A program made the translations under genes and the position numbers. Below are positions 56,260-64,000 of a stretch of DNA of 64,000 nt, in pieces (position 1 is the first letter of the stretch; each line of letters starts with the position of its first letter). Below the pieces are notes generated by a model that was not told where the DNA came from, made no database searches, and saw nothing but the letters and a program-made list of their open reading frames with translations. The DNA comes from Roseobacter sp. (GTDB lineage Bacteria; Pseudomonadota; Alphaproteobacteria; Rhodobacterales; Rhodobacteraceae). The stretch is taken from the NCBI GenBank assembly GCA_024636475.1, contig JAGXHA010000043.1, positions 42,930-106,929 on the forward strand, read 5' to 3'.

Positions 56260-58171
56260 ACTAGTTATTATACTTTCACTTATCGGTTTCCCATTGGGGG
56301 CGCAGACCGCGCTTCCGGCTTTGCAAGAAACCAGTTTTTGGACGCAAGAGGTCAAGAGTGGTGATTTGCCCCCGATTGAGTTACGCCTTCCCAGCGATCC
56401 CATCATCGTTGATATGCACGCCAAGGGCCGCAGTTTTGGCGAACAAGGCGGGACATTGCGCACCCTTGTGTCGCGCTCCAAAGATGTGCGCCAGATGGTT
56501 GTCTATGGCTATGCAAGGTTGGTTGGGTATCAACCTGATTACTCTTTGGCACCGGACATTCTGAAATCCGTCGATGTCGTAGACAACCGCAAATATACCT
56601 TGCACTTGCGCCCCGGCCACCGCTGGTCGGATGGCACGCCCTTCACATCGGAAGATTTCAGGTACTGGTGGGAAAGCGTCGTAAACAACGAAGAAATCAC
56701 GCCAAGCGGGCCACCAGATTTCATGTTCGTAGAAGACAAACTGGGCAGCGTGACCTTCCCCGATCTTGAGACAGTCGTTTTTGAATGGGAAGGCCCAAAC
56801 CCCAGTTTCCTGCCCTTGCTGGCCCAGGCCAGCCCGCCATTCATCTACCGGCCAGCGCATTACCTCAAGAAATTTCACGTCGATTTTGCAGACCCTGAAA
56901 CCCTTGCTAAAGAGGTTGACGCGGCACGTGTGAACAGCTGGGCGGCGCTGCATAACAGGCTCGACAACATGTACAAATTCGACAACCCGTTCGAACCGAC
57001 GTTGCAGCCCTGGATCAATACAAGCAAAGACGAAAGCTCCAGAAAGCTTTTTGTCAGAAACCCGTATTACCACCGGATCGACAGCCGGGGCTTGCAGCTT
57101 CCCTATATCGATGTGGTCGAGATGACAGTCGTGGGCGGCGGCCTGATTGCGGCCAAGTCCAATGCTGGCGAAGTCGATTTGCAAGCGCGTGGGCTGGACT
57201 TCCCCGACATTTCGATCCTCAAGAAGGGCGAAATTGATGGCGACAAGTACCGGACATTTCTGTGGGCAAACGGCGCTGCCAGCCAGGTTGCGATTTATCC
57301 CAACCTGAATTTTGCCGACCCGGTCTGGCGCGAGGTGATGCGCGATGTCCGTTTCCGGCGCGCGCTGAGCCTTGGCATTGATCGCCACATGATCAATCGC
57401 GCGCTTTACTTCGGGCTGGCAAATGAAGGCGGTATGACCGTTTTGCCGCAAAGCCCGATGTACGAAGAGGCAAACTTGAACGCCTGGTCCGACTTTGATC
57501 TGGACCGCGCAAACGCGCTGCTTGACGACATGGGGCTGACCGAGCGCATGCCATCGGGATTGCGAAAGCTGCCTGACGGTCGCCCGATGGAATTCGTCGT
57601 CGAAACCGCAGGAGAACGCAGCGAAGAAGGAAACGCGCTGGCGATTATCACCGATACGTGGCGCGATCTTGGCATCCGGCTGATCATGCGCCCGCTTGAC
57701 CGCGATATTTTGCGCAACCGGATTTATGCGGGCAGGACAATGGCCGCTGTCTGGTTCGGCTGGGACAACGGCATTCCCGGGCCCGACACCTCCCCCTCAT
57801 ATCTGGCCCCCACCAATCAGGAGTTCTTTTCCTGGCCCAAGTGGGGACAATACTATCAAACCATGGGGGGATCGGGTGAACCGCCTGATATGCAGCCCGC
57901 GCAAAAGTTGATGCGCCTGGCCGATGACTGGGACCATACCAACGTCACCGCAGAGCGCATAGCCATCTGGAAAGAGATGCTGGCGATCCATGCAGATCAG
58001 CAATTTGGCATCGGTATCCTGGCAAAGGCACCACAGCCGATTGTTGTCTCGAACCAGTTGATGAATGTGCCCGAACAAGGTGTCTGGGCGTATGACCCCG
58101 GCGCGCATTTCGGCATCCACCGCATCGACGAGTTCTATTTCCGAGATCCGCTTGTACAGGTAAGCCAATGA
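56252..58171 (+). CDS. Peptide-type ABC transporter substrate-binding protein (SBP family 5)
   Basis: Periplasmic binding protein of 639 residues with signal [22 protein letters not shown]_bac_5 pattern is visible: SLAPDILKSVDVVDNRKYTLHLRPGHRWSDGTPFTSEDFRYWWE, and VRFRRALSLGIDRHMINRALYFGLA. It is longer than DppA/OppA (about 535), like YejA-type proteins. It overlaps the ATPase gene by 8 bases. The ligand may be an oligopeptide or a modified peptide; it cannot be predicted. Confidence 0.92.
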   Translation: MRKLVIILSLIGFPLGAQTALPALQETSFWTQEVKSGDLPPIELRLPSDPIIVDMHAKGRSFGEQGGTLRTLVSRSKDVRQMVVYGYARLVGYQPDYSLAPDILKSVDVVDNRKYTLHLRPGHRWSDGTPFTSEDFRYWWESVVNNEEITPSGPPDFMFVEDKLGSVTFPDLETVVFEWEGPNPSFLPLLAQASPPFIYRPAHYLKKFHVDFADPETLAKEVDAARVNSWAALHNRLDNMYKFDNPFEPTLQPWINTSKDESSRKLFVRNPYYHRIDSRGLQLPYIDVVEMTVVGGGLIAAKSNAGEVDLQARGLDFPDISILKKGEIDGDKYRTFLWANGAASQVAIYPNLNFADPVWREVMRDVRFRRALSLGIDRHMINRALYFGLANEGGMTVLPQSPMYEEANLNAWSDFDLDRANALLDDMGLTERMPSGLRKLPDGRPMEFVVETAGERSEEGNALAIITDTWRDLGIRLIMRPLDRDILRNRIYAGRTMAAVWFGWDNGIPGPDTSPSYLAPTNQEFFSWPKWGQYYQTMGGSGEPPDMQPAQKLMRLADDWDHTNVTAERIAIWKEMLAIHADQQFGIGILAKAPQPIVVSNQLMNVPEQGVWAYDPGAHFGIHRIDEFYFRDPLVQVSQ

Positions 58172-59193
58172 TCTTTCTCAGATATGCGATCTGGCGTTTC
58201 ATCACCATGCTGCTGACACTCGCGGTTGTGTCTGTTCTTGTGTTCATCATCATCAACCTTCCGCCAGGGGACTACCTGTCGAACCAGATTGCTGAACTGC
58301 GCGCCACCGGTCAGGCCGAAGGTGTCGCCAAGGCCGAGTTTTTGCGGCAGGAATATTCCTTGGATCAACCGATCTGGAAGCAATATATGATCTGGGTCGG
58401 AATTGCCCCTGGAGCGCAGGGATACGCCGGACTTTCGCAGGGCAATTTCGGCTGGTCGTTCGAATTTGACCGCCCCGTGGCTGAAATTGTGGTAAGTGCG
58501 CTTTGGATGACGGTTCTGGTCAATCTGGCTGCGGTCTTGTTTGTCTATCTCGTCGCCTTGCCTTTGGGTGTTCTGGCCGCCGCCAAATCCGAGACTTGGG
58601 TGGATTATACGGCTGGTTTCATCGGATACCTTGGCCTTGCAACGCCCAACTTTCTGCTGGCATTGATCCTGTTTTACTACGGGCATCGTTATTTCGATCT
58701 GCCCATTGGCGGCCTGATGGCCCCCGAACTTGAGGGAGAGCCGATGTCTTTGCTCAAGGTCCAGTCGATCTTGCTGCACCTGATCGTGCCCACCTTTGTG
58801 ATCGGCACCGCCGGGGCTGCCGCGATGATGCAACGCCTGCGCGCCAACATGCTCGACGAGCTTGGCAAGCCCTATGTCGAAACCGCCAAGGCCAAGGGGA
58901 TGGCCCCTGCCCGACTACTGGTCAAGTACCCTTTGCGCATGGCATTCAATCCGTTTATCGCCGACATCGGCAACCTCCTGCCCGCGATGATCTCGGGGTC
59001 TGTGTTGGTCTCTGTCGTGCTTGGGTTGCAAACAATCGGCCCGGCGCTGTTGATTGCTTTGAAGTCCCAGGATCAGTTTCTGGCCGCGTTCATCTTGATG
59101 TTTGTCGCCCTGCTGACCCTGATCGGGACGATGGTTTCTGATATGCTGCTGGTTTTGCTGGATCCGCGCATTCGCTATGGGGCGCGTGGATAA
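58168..59193 (+). CDS. ABC transporter permease (DppB/YejB type)
   Basis: Membrane protein of 341 residues with six predicted helices and the BPD-permease loop YVETAKAKGMAPARLLVKYPLRMAFNPF (EAA motif). The extracytoplasmic segment after the first helix (to about residue 110) is longer than in simple permeases. It overlaps the binding-protein gene by 4 bases and the next permease by one base. Confidence 0.93.
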   Translation: MIFLRYAIWRFITMLLTLAVVSVLVFIIINLPPGDYLSNQIAELRATGQAEGVAKAEFLRQEYSLDQPIWKQYMIWVGIAPGAQGYAGLSQGNFGWSFEFDRPVAEIVVSALWMTVLVNLAAVLFVYLVALPLGVLAAAKSETWVDYTAGFIGYLGLATPNFLLALILFYYGHRYFDLPIGGLMAPELEGEPMSLLKVQSILLHLIVPTFVIGTAGAAAMMQRLRANMLDELGKPYVETAKAKGMAPARLLVKYPLRMAFNPFIADIGNLLPAMISGSVLVSVVLGLQTIGPALLIALKSQDQFLAAFILMFVALLTLIGTMVSDMLLVLLDPRIRYGARG

Positions 59194-60347
59194 TGGGCAC
59201 ACAACCAGACAACCGCTATGTCGACACCGCACCTTGGACCGATGACGTCGATCTTTCCGCTCCCGAGCGGTCAGACATGGATGCGTCTGTCGGCCTGCTC
59301 ATGTGGCGCAAATTCCGGCGCCACAAACTGGCTTTGGTGTCAGGCCTGTTTCTGGCCTTTTGCTATCTGATCCTGCCCATCGCCGGCTTTGTCGCGCCCT
59401 ACACCGCCAATGAACGAAACGCCGAGCATCTTTATGCCCCCCCACAAAGCATCAATCTTTGGCATGACGGAGAATTCATCGGCCCTTATGTCTACGAGAC
59501 GACAGGCACCGCCGATCTGATCAACTTCCGCTGGGTCTACGAGACAGATGAAACCAAGCCCCGCAAGCTTGAGTATTTCTGCGAGGGCGAAACCTACAAC
59601 ATCTTTGCTTTGATCCCGTCAAACACCCATTTCTTCTGTGCACCAGAAGGTGCCACGGTGTTCTTATGGGGCTCGGACAGATTGGGCCGCGACGTCTTCA
59701 GCCGTATCCTTTACGGCGCGCAACTGTCGCTTACAGTCGGATTGATCGGCATCACCGTGTCCTTCGTGCTGGGGATTTTCTTTGGCTCGCTGGCGGGTTA
59801 TTTTGGCGGCAAGACCGACTGGGTCGTGAACCGCATGATCGAAGTGTTGCGTTCGCTGCCCGAACTGCCGCTCTGGCTGGCGCTTTCCGCTGCGGTCCCG
59901 TCAAACTGGAGTCCGGTGTCGGTGTTTTTCATCATATCGATCATCCTGGGCATTCTCGACTGGCCTGGGCTTGCCCGTGCCGTGCGGTCAAAATTCCTAA
60001 GTCTTCGCGAAGAGGAATATGTCAAAGCGGCTGAGATGATGGGCGCGAAACCTGCCCGCGTGATCCGCAAGCATTTGCTGCCAAACTTCATGTCACATCT
60101 GATCGCCAGTGCCACCTTGTCCATACCTGCGATGATCCTTGGTGAAACGGCGCTCAGCTTTCTGGGCCTTGGCCTACGTGCGCCTGCGGTCAGTTGGGGC
60201 GTGATGCTGAACGATGCCCAGAACCTTGCCAGTATCGAAATCTACTGGTGGACCGCCATTCCGATGCTGCCGATCATTATCGTTGTTCTGGCGTTCAACT
60301 TTCTGGGCGACGGCCTGCGTGCAAGCCTCGATCCCTATAAAACCTGA
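59193..60347 (+). CDS. ABC transporter permease (DppC/YejE type)
   Basis: Membrane protein of 384 residues. The first helix (LALVSGLFLAFCYLILPIAGFVAPY) is followed by an unusually large periplasmic loop of about 100 residues containing two Cys (FCEGETYN, FFCAPEG). Then come the BPD-permease helices with EEEYVKAAEMMGAKPARVIRKHLLPNFM. DppC is about 300 residues, so the loop is an insertion; two Cys could form a disulfide. It ends the four-gene operon. Confidence 0.92.
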   Translation: MGTQPDNRYVDTAPWTDDVDLSAPERSDMDASVGLLMWRKFRRHKLALVSGLFLAFCYLILPIAGFVAPYTANERNAEHLYAPPQSINLWHDGEFIGPYVYETTGTADLINFRWVYETDETKPRKLEYFCEGETYNIFALIPSNTHFFCAPEGATVFLWGSDRLGRDVFSRILYGAQLSLTVGLIGITVSFVLGIFFGSLAGYFGGKTDWVVNRMIEVLRSLPELPLWLALSAAVPSNWSPVSVFFIISIILGILDWPGLARAVRSKFLSLREEEYVKAAEMMGAKPARVIRKHLLPNFMSHLIASATLSIPAMILGETALSFLGLGLRAPAVSWGVMLNDAQNLASIEIYWWTAIPMLPIIIVVLAFNFLGDGLRASLDPYKT

Positions 60348-60385
60348 AGCCCCCGCATTCTCTGGCTCAAAATATCCCGGGGGGT

Positions 60386-60433
60386 GCGGGGGGCTGGCCC
60401 CCCGCGTCGGTCCGGTTGCCCAAAGGCAACCGG
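60386..60433. repeat. Double GC hairpin, REP-like intergenic element
   Basis: Hairpin 1: gcgggggg (60386-60393) with ccccccgc (60398-60405). Hairpin 2: ccggttgcc (60412-60420) with ggcaaccgg (60425-60433). It lies between convergent genes. The sequence just before it, ending in atatcccgggggg, resembles the GC-rich elements that recur in Rhodobacteraceae intergenic spaces; that likeness is from memory. Probably a transcription end signal for both sides. Confidence 0.5.
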
Positions 60434-60443
60434 AAAACTGGCA

Positions 60444-61214
60444 TCAGTACCAGTCAGCAATCTTCACTTCAGTCCCCATGGCCACCATCTTGGCGAACTC
60501 TGCCGGGTCTTGCGTGCCGCCATCGCGGCCCCGGAAGTGGTAGGGATAGACAAACGACGGCTTGAACTCTGACACGGCTGCCGCAGCAGCTTCGGCGTCC
60601 ATGGTGAAGGGCAGGTTCATACAGACGAATGCGAGGTCAATATTTTCAAGCGCACGCATCTCTGGTGTACCTTCGGTATCGCCCGAAATATAGACGCGGA
60701 AATCTGGCAGGTTGACGACATAGCCGTTGTCACGGCCCTTAGGGTGGAAGTTCAGGCGTTCTTCTGTCGTGTTATAGGCAGGGATCGCCTCTATCTCTAC
60801 ATCACCAAACGCCGTTGTCTCGCCATTGGCAATCATGCTGGCTTTCGCCTTCAGCGCCTCTGGCAGCATCTCGTAGACCGCCGGGTTTGTGATGATCTGT
60901 GTCGCGTCGCCCACCACAGCCGTCAGGGTATCGACATTGTAATGGTCGCCGTGCTCGTGGGTGATCAGCACAAGGTCCGGTGCCGCAAAATCAGCGTAGT
61001 TGGCGGGGTCACCAACTGGATCGCAGTAGATCACGCCAACGGGCGTCTCCATGACGAATGAGGCGTGATCGACAGGGTGCACTGTGATCTCGCTGCCTTC
61101 GACGGGGAACATGTTGCCGCCATGGGCTGCGGCTTGTGCAGCATAGGGCAACATTGTGATCACACCTGCTGCAGCGGCAGAGGTTGTTAGAAATTGGCGT
61201 CTGGACTGGGTCAT
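60444..61214 (-). CDS. Tat-exported MBL-fold hydrolase (UlaG-like)
   Basis: MBL-fold protein of 256 residues with a Tat signal (SRRQFLTTSAAAAGVITMLPYAAQAAA). It has the compact UlaG/L-ascorbate-6-phosphate-lactonase-like pattern: HASFVMETPVGVIYCDPVG, LVLITHEHGDHYN (metal motif intact), YISGDTEGTPEM and YPYHFRG. AGGAG precedes the ATG at 61214. It is convergent with the ABC operon. Exported members of this family have unknown substrates. Confidence 0.85.
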   Translation of the reverse strand: MTQSRRQFLTTSAAAAGVITMLPYAAQAAAHGGNMFPVEGSEITVHPVDHASFVMETPVGVIYCDPVGDPANYADFAAPDLVLITHEHGDHYNVDTLTAVVGDATQIITNPAVYEMLPEALKAKASMIANGETTAFGDVEIEAIPAYNTTEERLNFHPKGRDNGYVVNLPDFRVYISGDTEGTPEMRALENIDLAFVCMNLPFTMDAEAAAAAVSEFKPSFVYPYHFRGRDGGTQDPAEFAKMVAMGTEVKIADWY

Positions 61215-61293
61215 TGGACTCTCCTGTTGTTATTCACGAAATATTTAGCCCACGCCAGACAGCTTTCAATCCCGCAAGATTTGGTCCGTTCCG

Positions 61294-63723
61294 CTAGCGG
61301 TCGTCGCCTCCGACGCCCGGGCCTTCGGGCATTTCCACTTCCAGTGATGCATGCGCAGCGGCGGTCACAGCGTCGCGCTCTTGCGGGCTTAGTTTGTCGA
61401 CTTTGCCATCGGCCAGCCGCACGGTGACCTCGCGGTGCGCAAAACGGATGCCTTCACGTTCAAAAAGCGACCTGATTTCTTCGTACACCTTTTTGCGAAC
61501 CAGCCATTGATCCCCCGGTTTGGTCATGAATTTCACCCGGATGATCATCGCTGAATCCTGCATCTCGATCACACCTTGGGATTTGAGCGGCTGAATGAAA
61601 TCCTCGCCGATCACGGGATCATCCAACAATTCGACCCCCAGATTTTTGATCAGCTTGCGCACCTTTTCGACATCGGTGTCATAGGTCACGCGCAGGGGTA
61701 GTTTCATGATCACCCAGTCGCGCGAATAGTTGGTCATCACCTGCAGTTCGCCGAACGGAATGGTATGCAGCGCGCCCAGGTGGTGACGCAGCTGAAACGA
61801 CCGGACCGAGATCTTTTCAACAGTGCCTTTAACCCCGCCCACATCCAGATATTCGCCCTTGCGAAACGCATCGTCAAACAGGAAGAACGCGCCCGCGAAA
61901 ATGTCGCGCACCAGTGCTTGGCTGCCAAACCCGACCGCGACACCAACGATACCGGCCCCCGCGAACAAGGGCCCGACATTGATGCCAAACTCCATCAGGA
62001 CGATCAGAATGATCGTGACAACAAGCACAATCAGAATGAAATTGCGAAAAAGTGGCAGCAACGTCGCTAGACGACTTGCCGAGGATGCACCGCTGCCTTC
62101 GTCGCCCAGTTCTGCCTCGGGTTGGTCGCCCACCTCGGCCTCGATCTTGGTGTCGATCCAGATGCGAAACGTGTGATAAACGATATAACCGATAAAGATG
62201 ATCACCATGATATCAAGCAACTGGTCGGCAAAGCTTTCGACCATTTTTGCGCTTTCATTGTCCCAGATGAAGAAAAACGCATAGATACCCGCCACAAAGG
62301 CAAGGATCGCAGCAACCCGTCTGGCCAACTCTTCAAAGGTGTTCAGCGTGCGGCGCGGCATCATTGCGGCGCGCGCCTTTTCTTCGGCCAAGGCAAGGCG
62401 CTCGGCCTCTTCGCTGTCTGCAGGCAGGCCGCCGTTGCCAGCCGCGTCCTCGTCTTGGTCGGCGTCTTGCGCGTCACGGATCGCATTCAGACGGCGGATG
62501 GTGCGGGCGCGGGCAAAGCCGCGTTCGATCGCAAAATTGATAACGCCATAGACGACGATGATCGACACCAAGATACCATAGGCACCCCCAATCAGCGGGA
62601 TCGAGCTGGCATTTTCCAACACCAGATCATAGGTCAGTTCGAACCAGGCAAAAATGACATAGACGATCACCAAGGGTGCCCAGACACGCGACAGGACGCG
62701 GGCGATAAAGCTTACTTCTTCGGCCGCTTTGCCATGACGCAACGCATTTGAAATCGCGCGCCTGTTCACCAGCACCATCAAGATGTTGAGCAAGACAATC
62801 AGCGCCGACATCAAGGACGCGATGAACGCATAGACGTCATAGTTCAGGCCTAATTCGCCGATCCAGACACCAAACAAAATCGCAAAAATGTCAAAGCTCG
62901 CGAGCAGCCACAACCAACGGTGCAGTCGTTTTGCATCCCGGTCGTTGAACATCGGGATACGGTATTGCGACAGAAACGGCGACAAGATCATCCGCCACAA
63001 CCCGGCCAACAGCCGGCACACGAAATAGCCAAGGTTGATCAGCGTGACGGTGAACTGCATCGCCGTATCTTCCAAAGAGCCGAACAGGACCGCGCCCAAA
63101 ACATAGGCCACGGCCATCGACACCAAGATACCGATGACACCCATGAAAAAGCGAAACACCAAAAAGGGCATTTTCTCGCTGTATCCCACAGGATTTTCCA
63201 AAACGCGCGCCGTCACGAAGCGACGTGCGATGCGCTTGCCGAAAATCTGGCGCTCGACCACCACACCAACGCCAAATAACGCAAGCGAGAGCAACAAAAC
63301 CTTGCCAAACGCCCAAAGCGTTCCGTCGGGGCTGGCAGCACGTAAGATATAAAGCACTTCGTTTATGGCATCGGGCAGGTGCACGATCCGCTCGATCAAT
63401 GCGCTTCGAAACCTGTTCGACCGTTCCTGAAGCTGCATCAGGGCGGAATGGTCGGGCTCTGCCTCTGGATCATTCACGGCGGGGGATTGGGACGCGGTCG
63501 TTGACCCGCTGGTCTGGTTCAGCAAATTGCCATTGCTGTCGATCACAACAACGCCCAGGCCGTTCTCGGCGGCTTGCTTGATGATCGCCTCGACGCGCGT
63601 GGCTTCGGGGTCGGTCTTGGTCGTGACCGAGGGGAAAAGCGATTGCAGGCCCTGCGCGGCACCGTCATCCGCCAGCGGGATCAGCAAAAGCGATAGGAAG
63701 AGGGATAGAAAAATGTGCCGCAT
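61294..63723 (-). CDS. Large MscS-type mechanosensitive channel protein
   Basis: Membrane protein of 809 residues with signal MRHIFLSLFLSLLLIPLADDGAA. After an N-terminal periplasmic region it has many helices, then the MscS core: FAGAGIVGVAVGFGSQALVRDIFAGAFFLFDDAFRKGEYLDVGG. It is followed by a cytoplasmic beta/alpha-beta domain with IKNLGVELLDDPVIGEDFIQPL. A charged, Asp/Glu-rich cytosolic loop (AQDADQDEDAAGNGG) lies mid-protein. It is not a copy of the 14644-17079 gene: similarity is limited to the core. Osmotic release or a specialised solute channel is the likely role. Confidence 0.9.
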   Translation of the reverse strand: MRHIFLSLFLSLLLIPLADDGAAQGLQSLFPSVTTKTDPEATRVEAIIKQAAENGLGVVVIDSNGNLLNQTSGSTTASQSPAVNDPEAEPDHSALMQLQERSNRFRSALIERIVHLPDAINEVLYILRAASPDGTLWAFGKVLLLSLALFGVGVVVERQIFGKRIARRFVTARVLENPVGYSEKMPFLVFRFFMGVIGILVSMAVAYVLGAVLFGSLEDTAMQFTVTLINLGYFVCRLLAGLWRMILSPFLSQYRIPMFNDRDAKRLHRWLWLLASFDIFAILFGVWIGELGLNYDVYAFIASLMSALIVLLNILMVLVNRRAISNALRHGKAAEEVSFIARVLSRVWAPLVIVYVIFAWFELTYDLVLENASSIPLIGGAYGILVSIIVVYGVINFAIERGFARARTIRRLNAIRDAQDADQDEDAAGNGGLPADSEEAERLALAEEKARAAMMPRRTLNTFEELARRVAAILAFVAGIYAFFFIWDNESAKMVESFADQLLDIMVIIFIGYIVYHTFRIWIDTKIEAEVGDQPEAELGDEGSGASSASRLATLLPLFRNFILIVLVVTIILIVLMEFGINVGPLFAGAGIVGVAVGFGSQALVRDIFAGAFFLFDDAFRKGEYLDVGGVKGTVEKISVRSFQLRHHLGALHTIPFGELQVMTNYSRDWVIMKLPLRVTYDTDVEKVRKLIKNLGVELLDDPVIGEDFIQPLKSQGVIEMQDSAMIIRVKFMTKPGDQWLVRKKVYEEIRSLFEREGIRFAHREVTVRLADGKVDKLSPQERDAVTAAAHASLEVEMPEGPGVGGDDR

Positions 63724-63947
63724 AACGCCCCGCTATGGTCCAAAAAGACTGAAATGACGCTATGCCAGCCCTTTGTTCTTTGCAATCATGCCTTCAAACG
63801 AGCGTTAGTCCCAACAGATTTCGCACGCACGACTTGATCGGTGCGACCGCTTACACATCTAATACCAATGGCCCTGGCCTGTGACTCTCAAGGGATTCCC
63901 TTTCGTCTGAAAATCTGAATCACTGCGTTCAAATGGTGGAGGGATTG
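63724..63947. other. Intergenic region holding the presumed left end of an IS element
   Basis: About 220 bases with no gene. A small palindrome aagggattccctt (about 63889-63901) precedes the transposase-like start. The left terminal repeat of the element would be here but cannot be proved without the right end. Confidence 0.4.
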
Positions 63948-64000
63948 ATGGCGGTTGAAATCACACGGAAGAACATGTCGGCGGACGATCTTCGGGCGGC
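63948..64000 (+). mobile_element. Start of an IS630-type transposase gene (cut by the window edge)
   Basis: The last 53 bases encode MAVEITRKNMSADDLRA, which resembles the N-terminus of IS630-family transposases (MAVxITRxDMSAxDLR). GGAGGG lies 4 bases before the ATG. Only 17 codons are visible, so the assignment is tentative. Confidence 0.55.

Overview
The window reads as chromosome of an aerobic marine alphaproteobacterium of the Roseobacter group (Rhodobacteraceae). This is inferred from the complete Paracoccus-type sox cluster with a SqrR/SoxR-type regulator, many short TRAP and ABC transport operons, moderately high GC, and Rhodobacterales-like protein sequences. I see no rRNA, tRNA or CRISPR array. 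The only sign of a mobile element is the first 53 bases of what looks like an IS630-type transposase at the right edge.

Layout. 1-4.6 kb: a choline-binding protein (choX) and a divergent katG/oxyR peroxide-defence pair. 4.7-8.0 kb: a CaiB-type CoA transferase/acyl-CoA dehydrogenase operon and a LysR regulator. 8.1-12.5 kb: dabB-dabA, a two-subunit inorganic-carbon accumulation system divergent from the LysR gene, with a near-palindrome between them, followed by an ArsC/Spx-like protein. 12.8-17.1 kb: a glycosyltransferase and a large MscS-type channel. 17.1-22.1 kb: a TPP enzyme, an acyl-CoA ligase and a SulP anion transporter.

22.3-37.8 kb is the sulfur island. On the minus strand lie soxV-W-X-Y-Z-A-B-dsrE-C-D-E-F and a DUF302 gene. 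On the plus strand lie soxS, soxR and a soxT-like YeeE transporter. Its left end holds a persulfide dioxygenase divergent from two exported metallo-beta-lactamase-fold proteins. Two exact ATTC-N8-GAAT sequences, the motif I recall for SqrR-type persulfide-responsive repressors, lie in front of soxX and between the dioxygenase and the MBL pair. This suggests one persulfide regulon that oxidises thiosulfate and sulfide in the periplasm (SoxXA, YZ, B, CD, EF), supplies electrons and thiols (SoxV/W/S), imports sulfur compounds (SoxT) and removes cytosolic persulfide.

37.8-42.7 kb: a P-loop kinase, a 1067-residue reductive dehalogenase fused to its own FMN/2Fe-2S reductase (the respiration-independent type), and rpe. 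42.7-53.7 kb: a beta-oxidation operon resembling the pimelate (pim) pathway (CoA ligase, enoyl-CoA hydratase, thioesterase, paired acyl-CoA dehydrogenases, bifunctional FadB-like enzyme), next to an IclR regulator and a TRAP transporter whose promoter carries two GTTTC/GAAAC inverted repeats. 53.8-60.3 kb: a small methyltransferase and a four-gene peptide-type ABC transporter with a fused double ATPase. 60.4-63.7 kb: a Tat-exported UlaG-like hydrolase and a second large MscS-type channel.

The most interesting items are the fused reductive dehalogenase, the persulfide regulon that includes an MBL-fold protein without the canonical metal motif, and the DAB carbon-uptake locus in the same neighbourhood as a full sulfur-oxidation island. 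All positions and motifs were read by eye; no database search was run.
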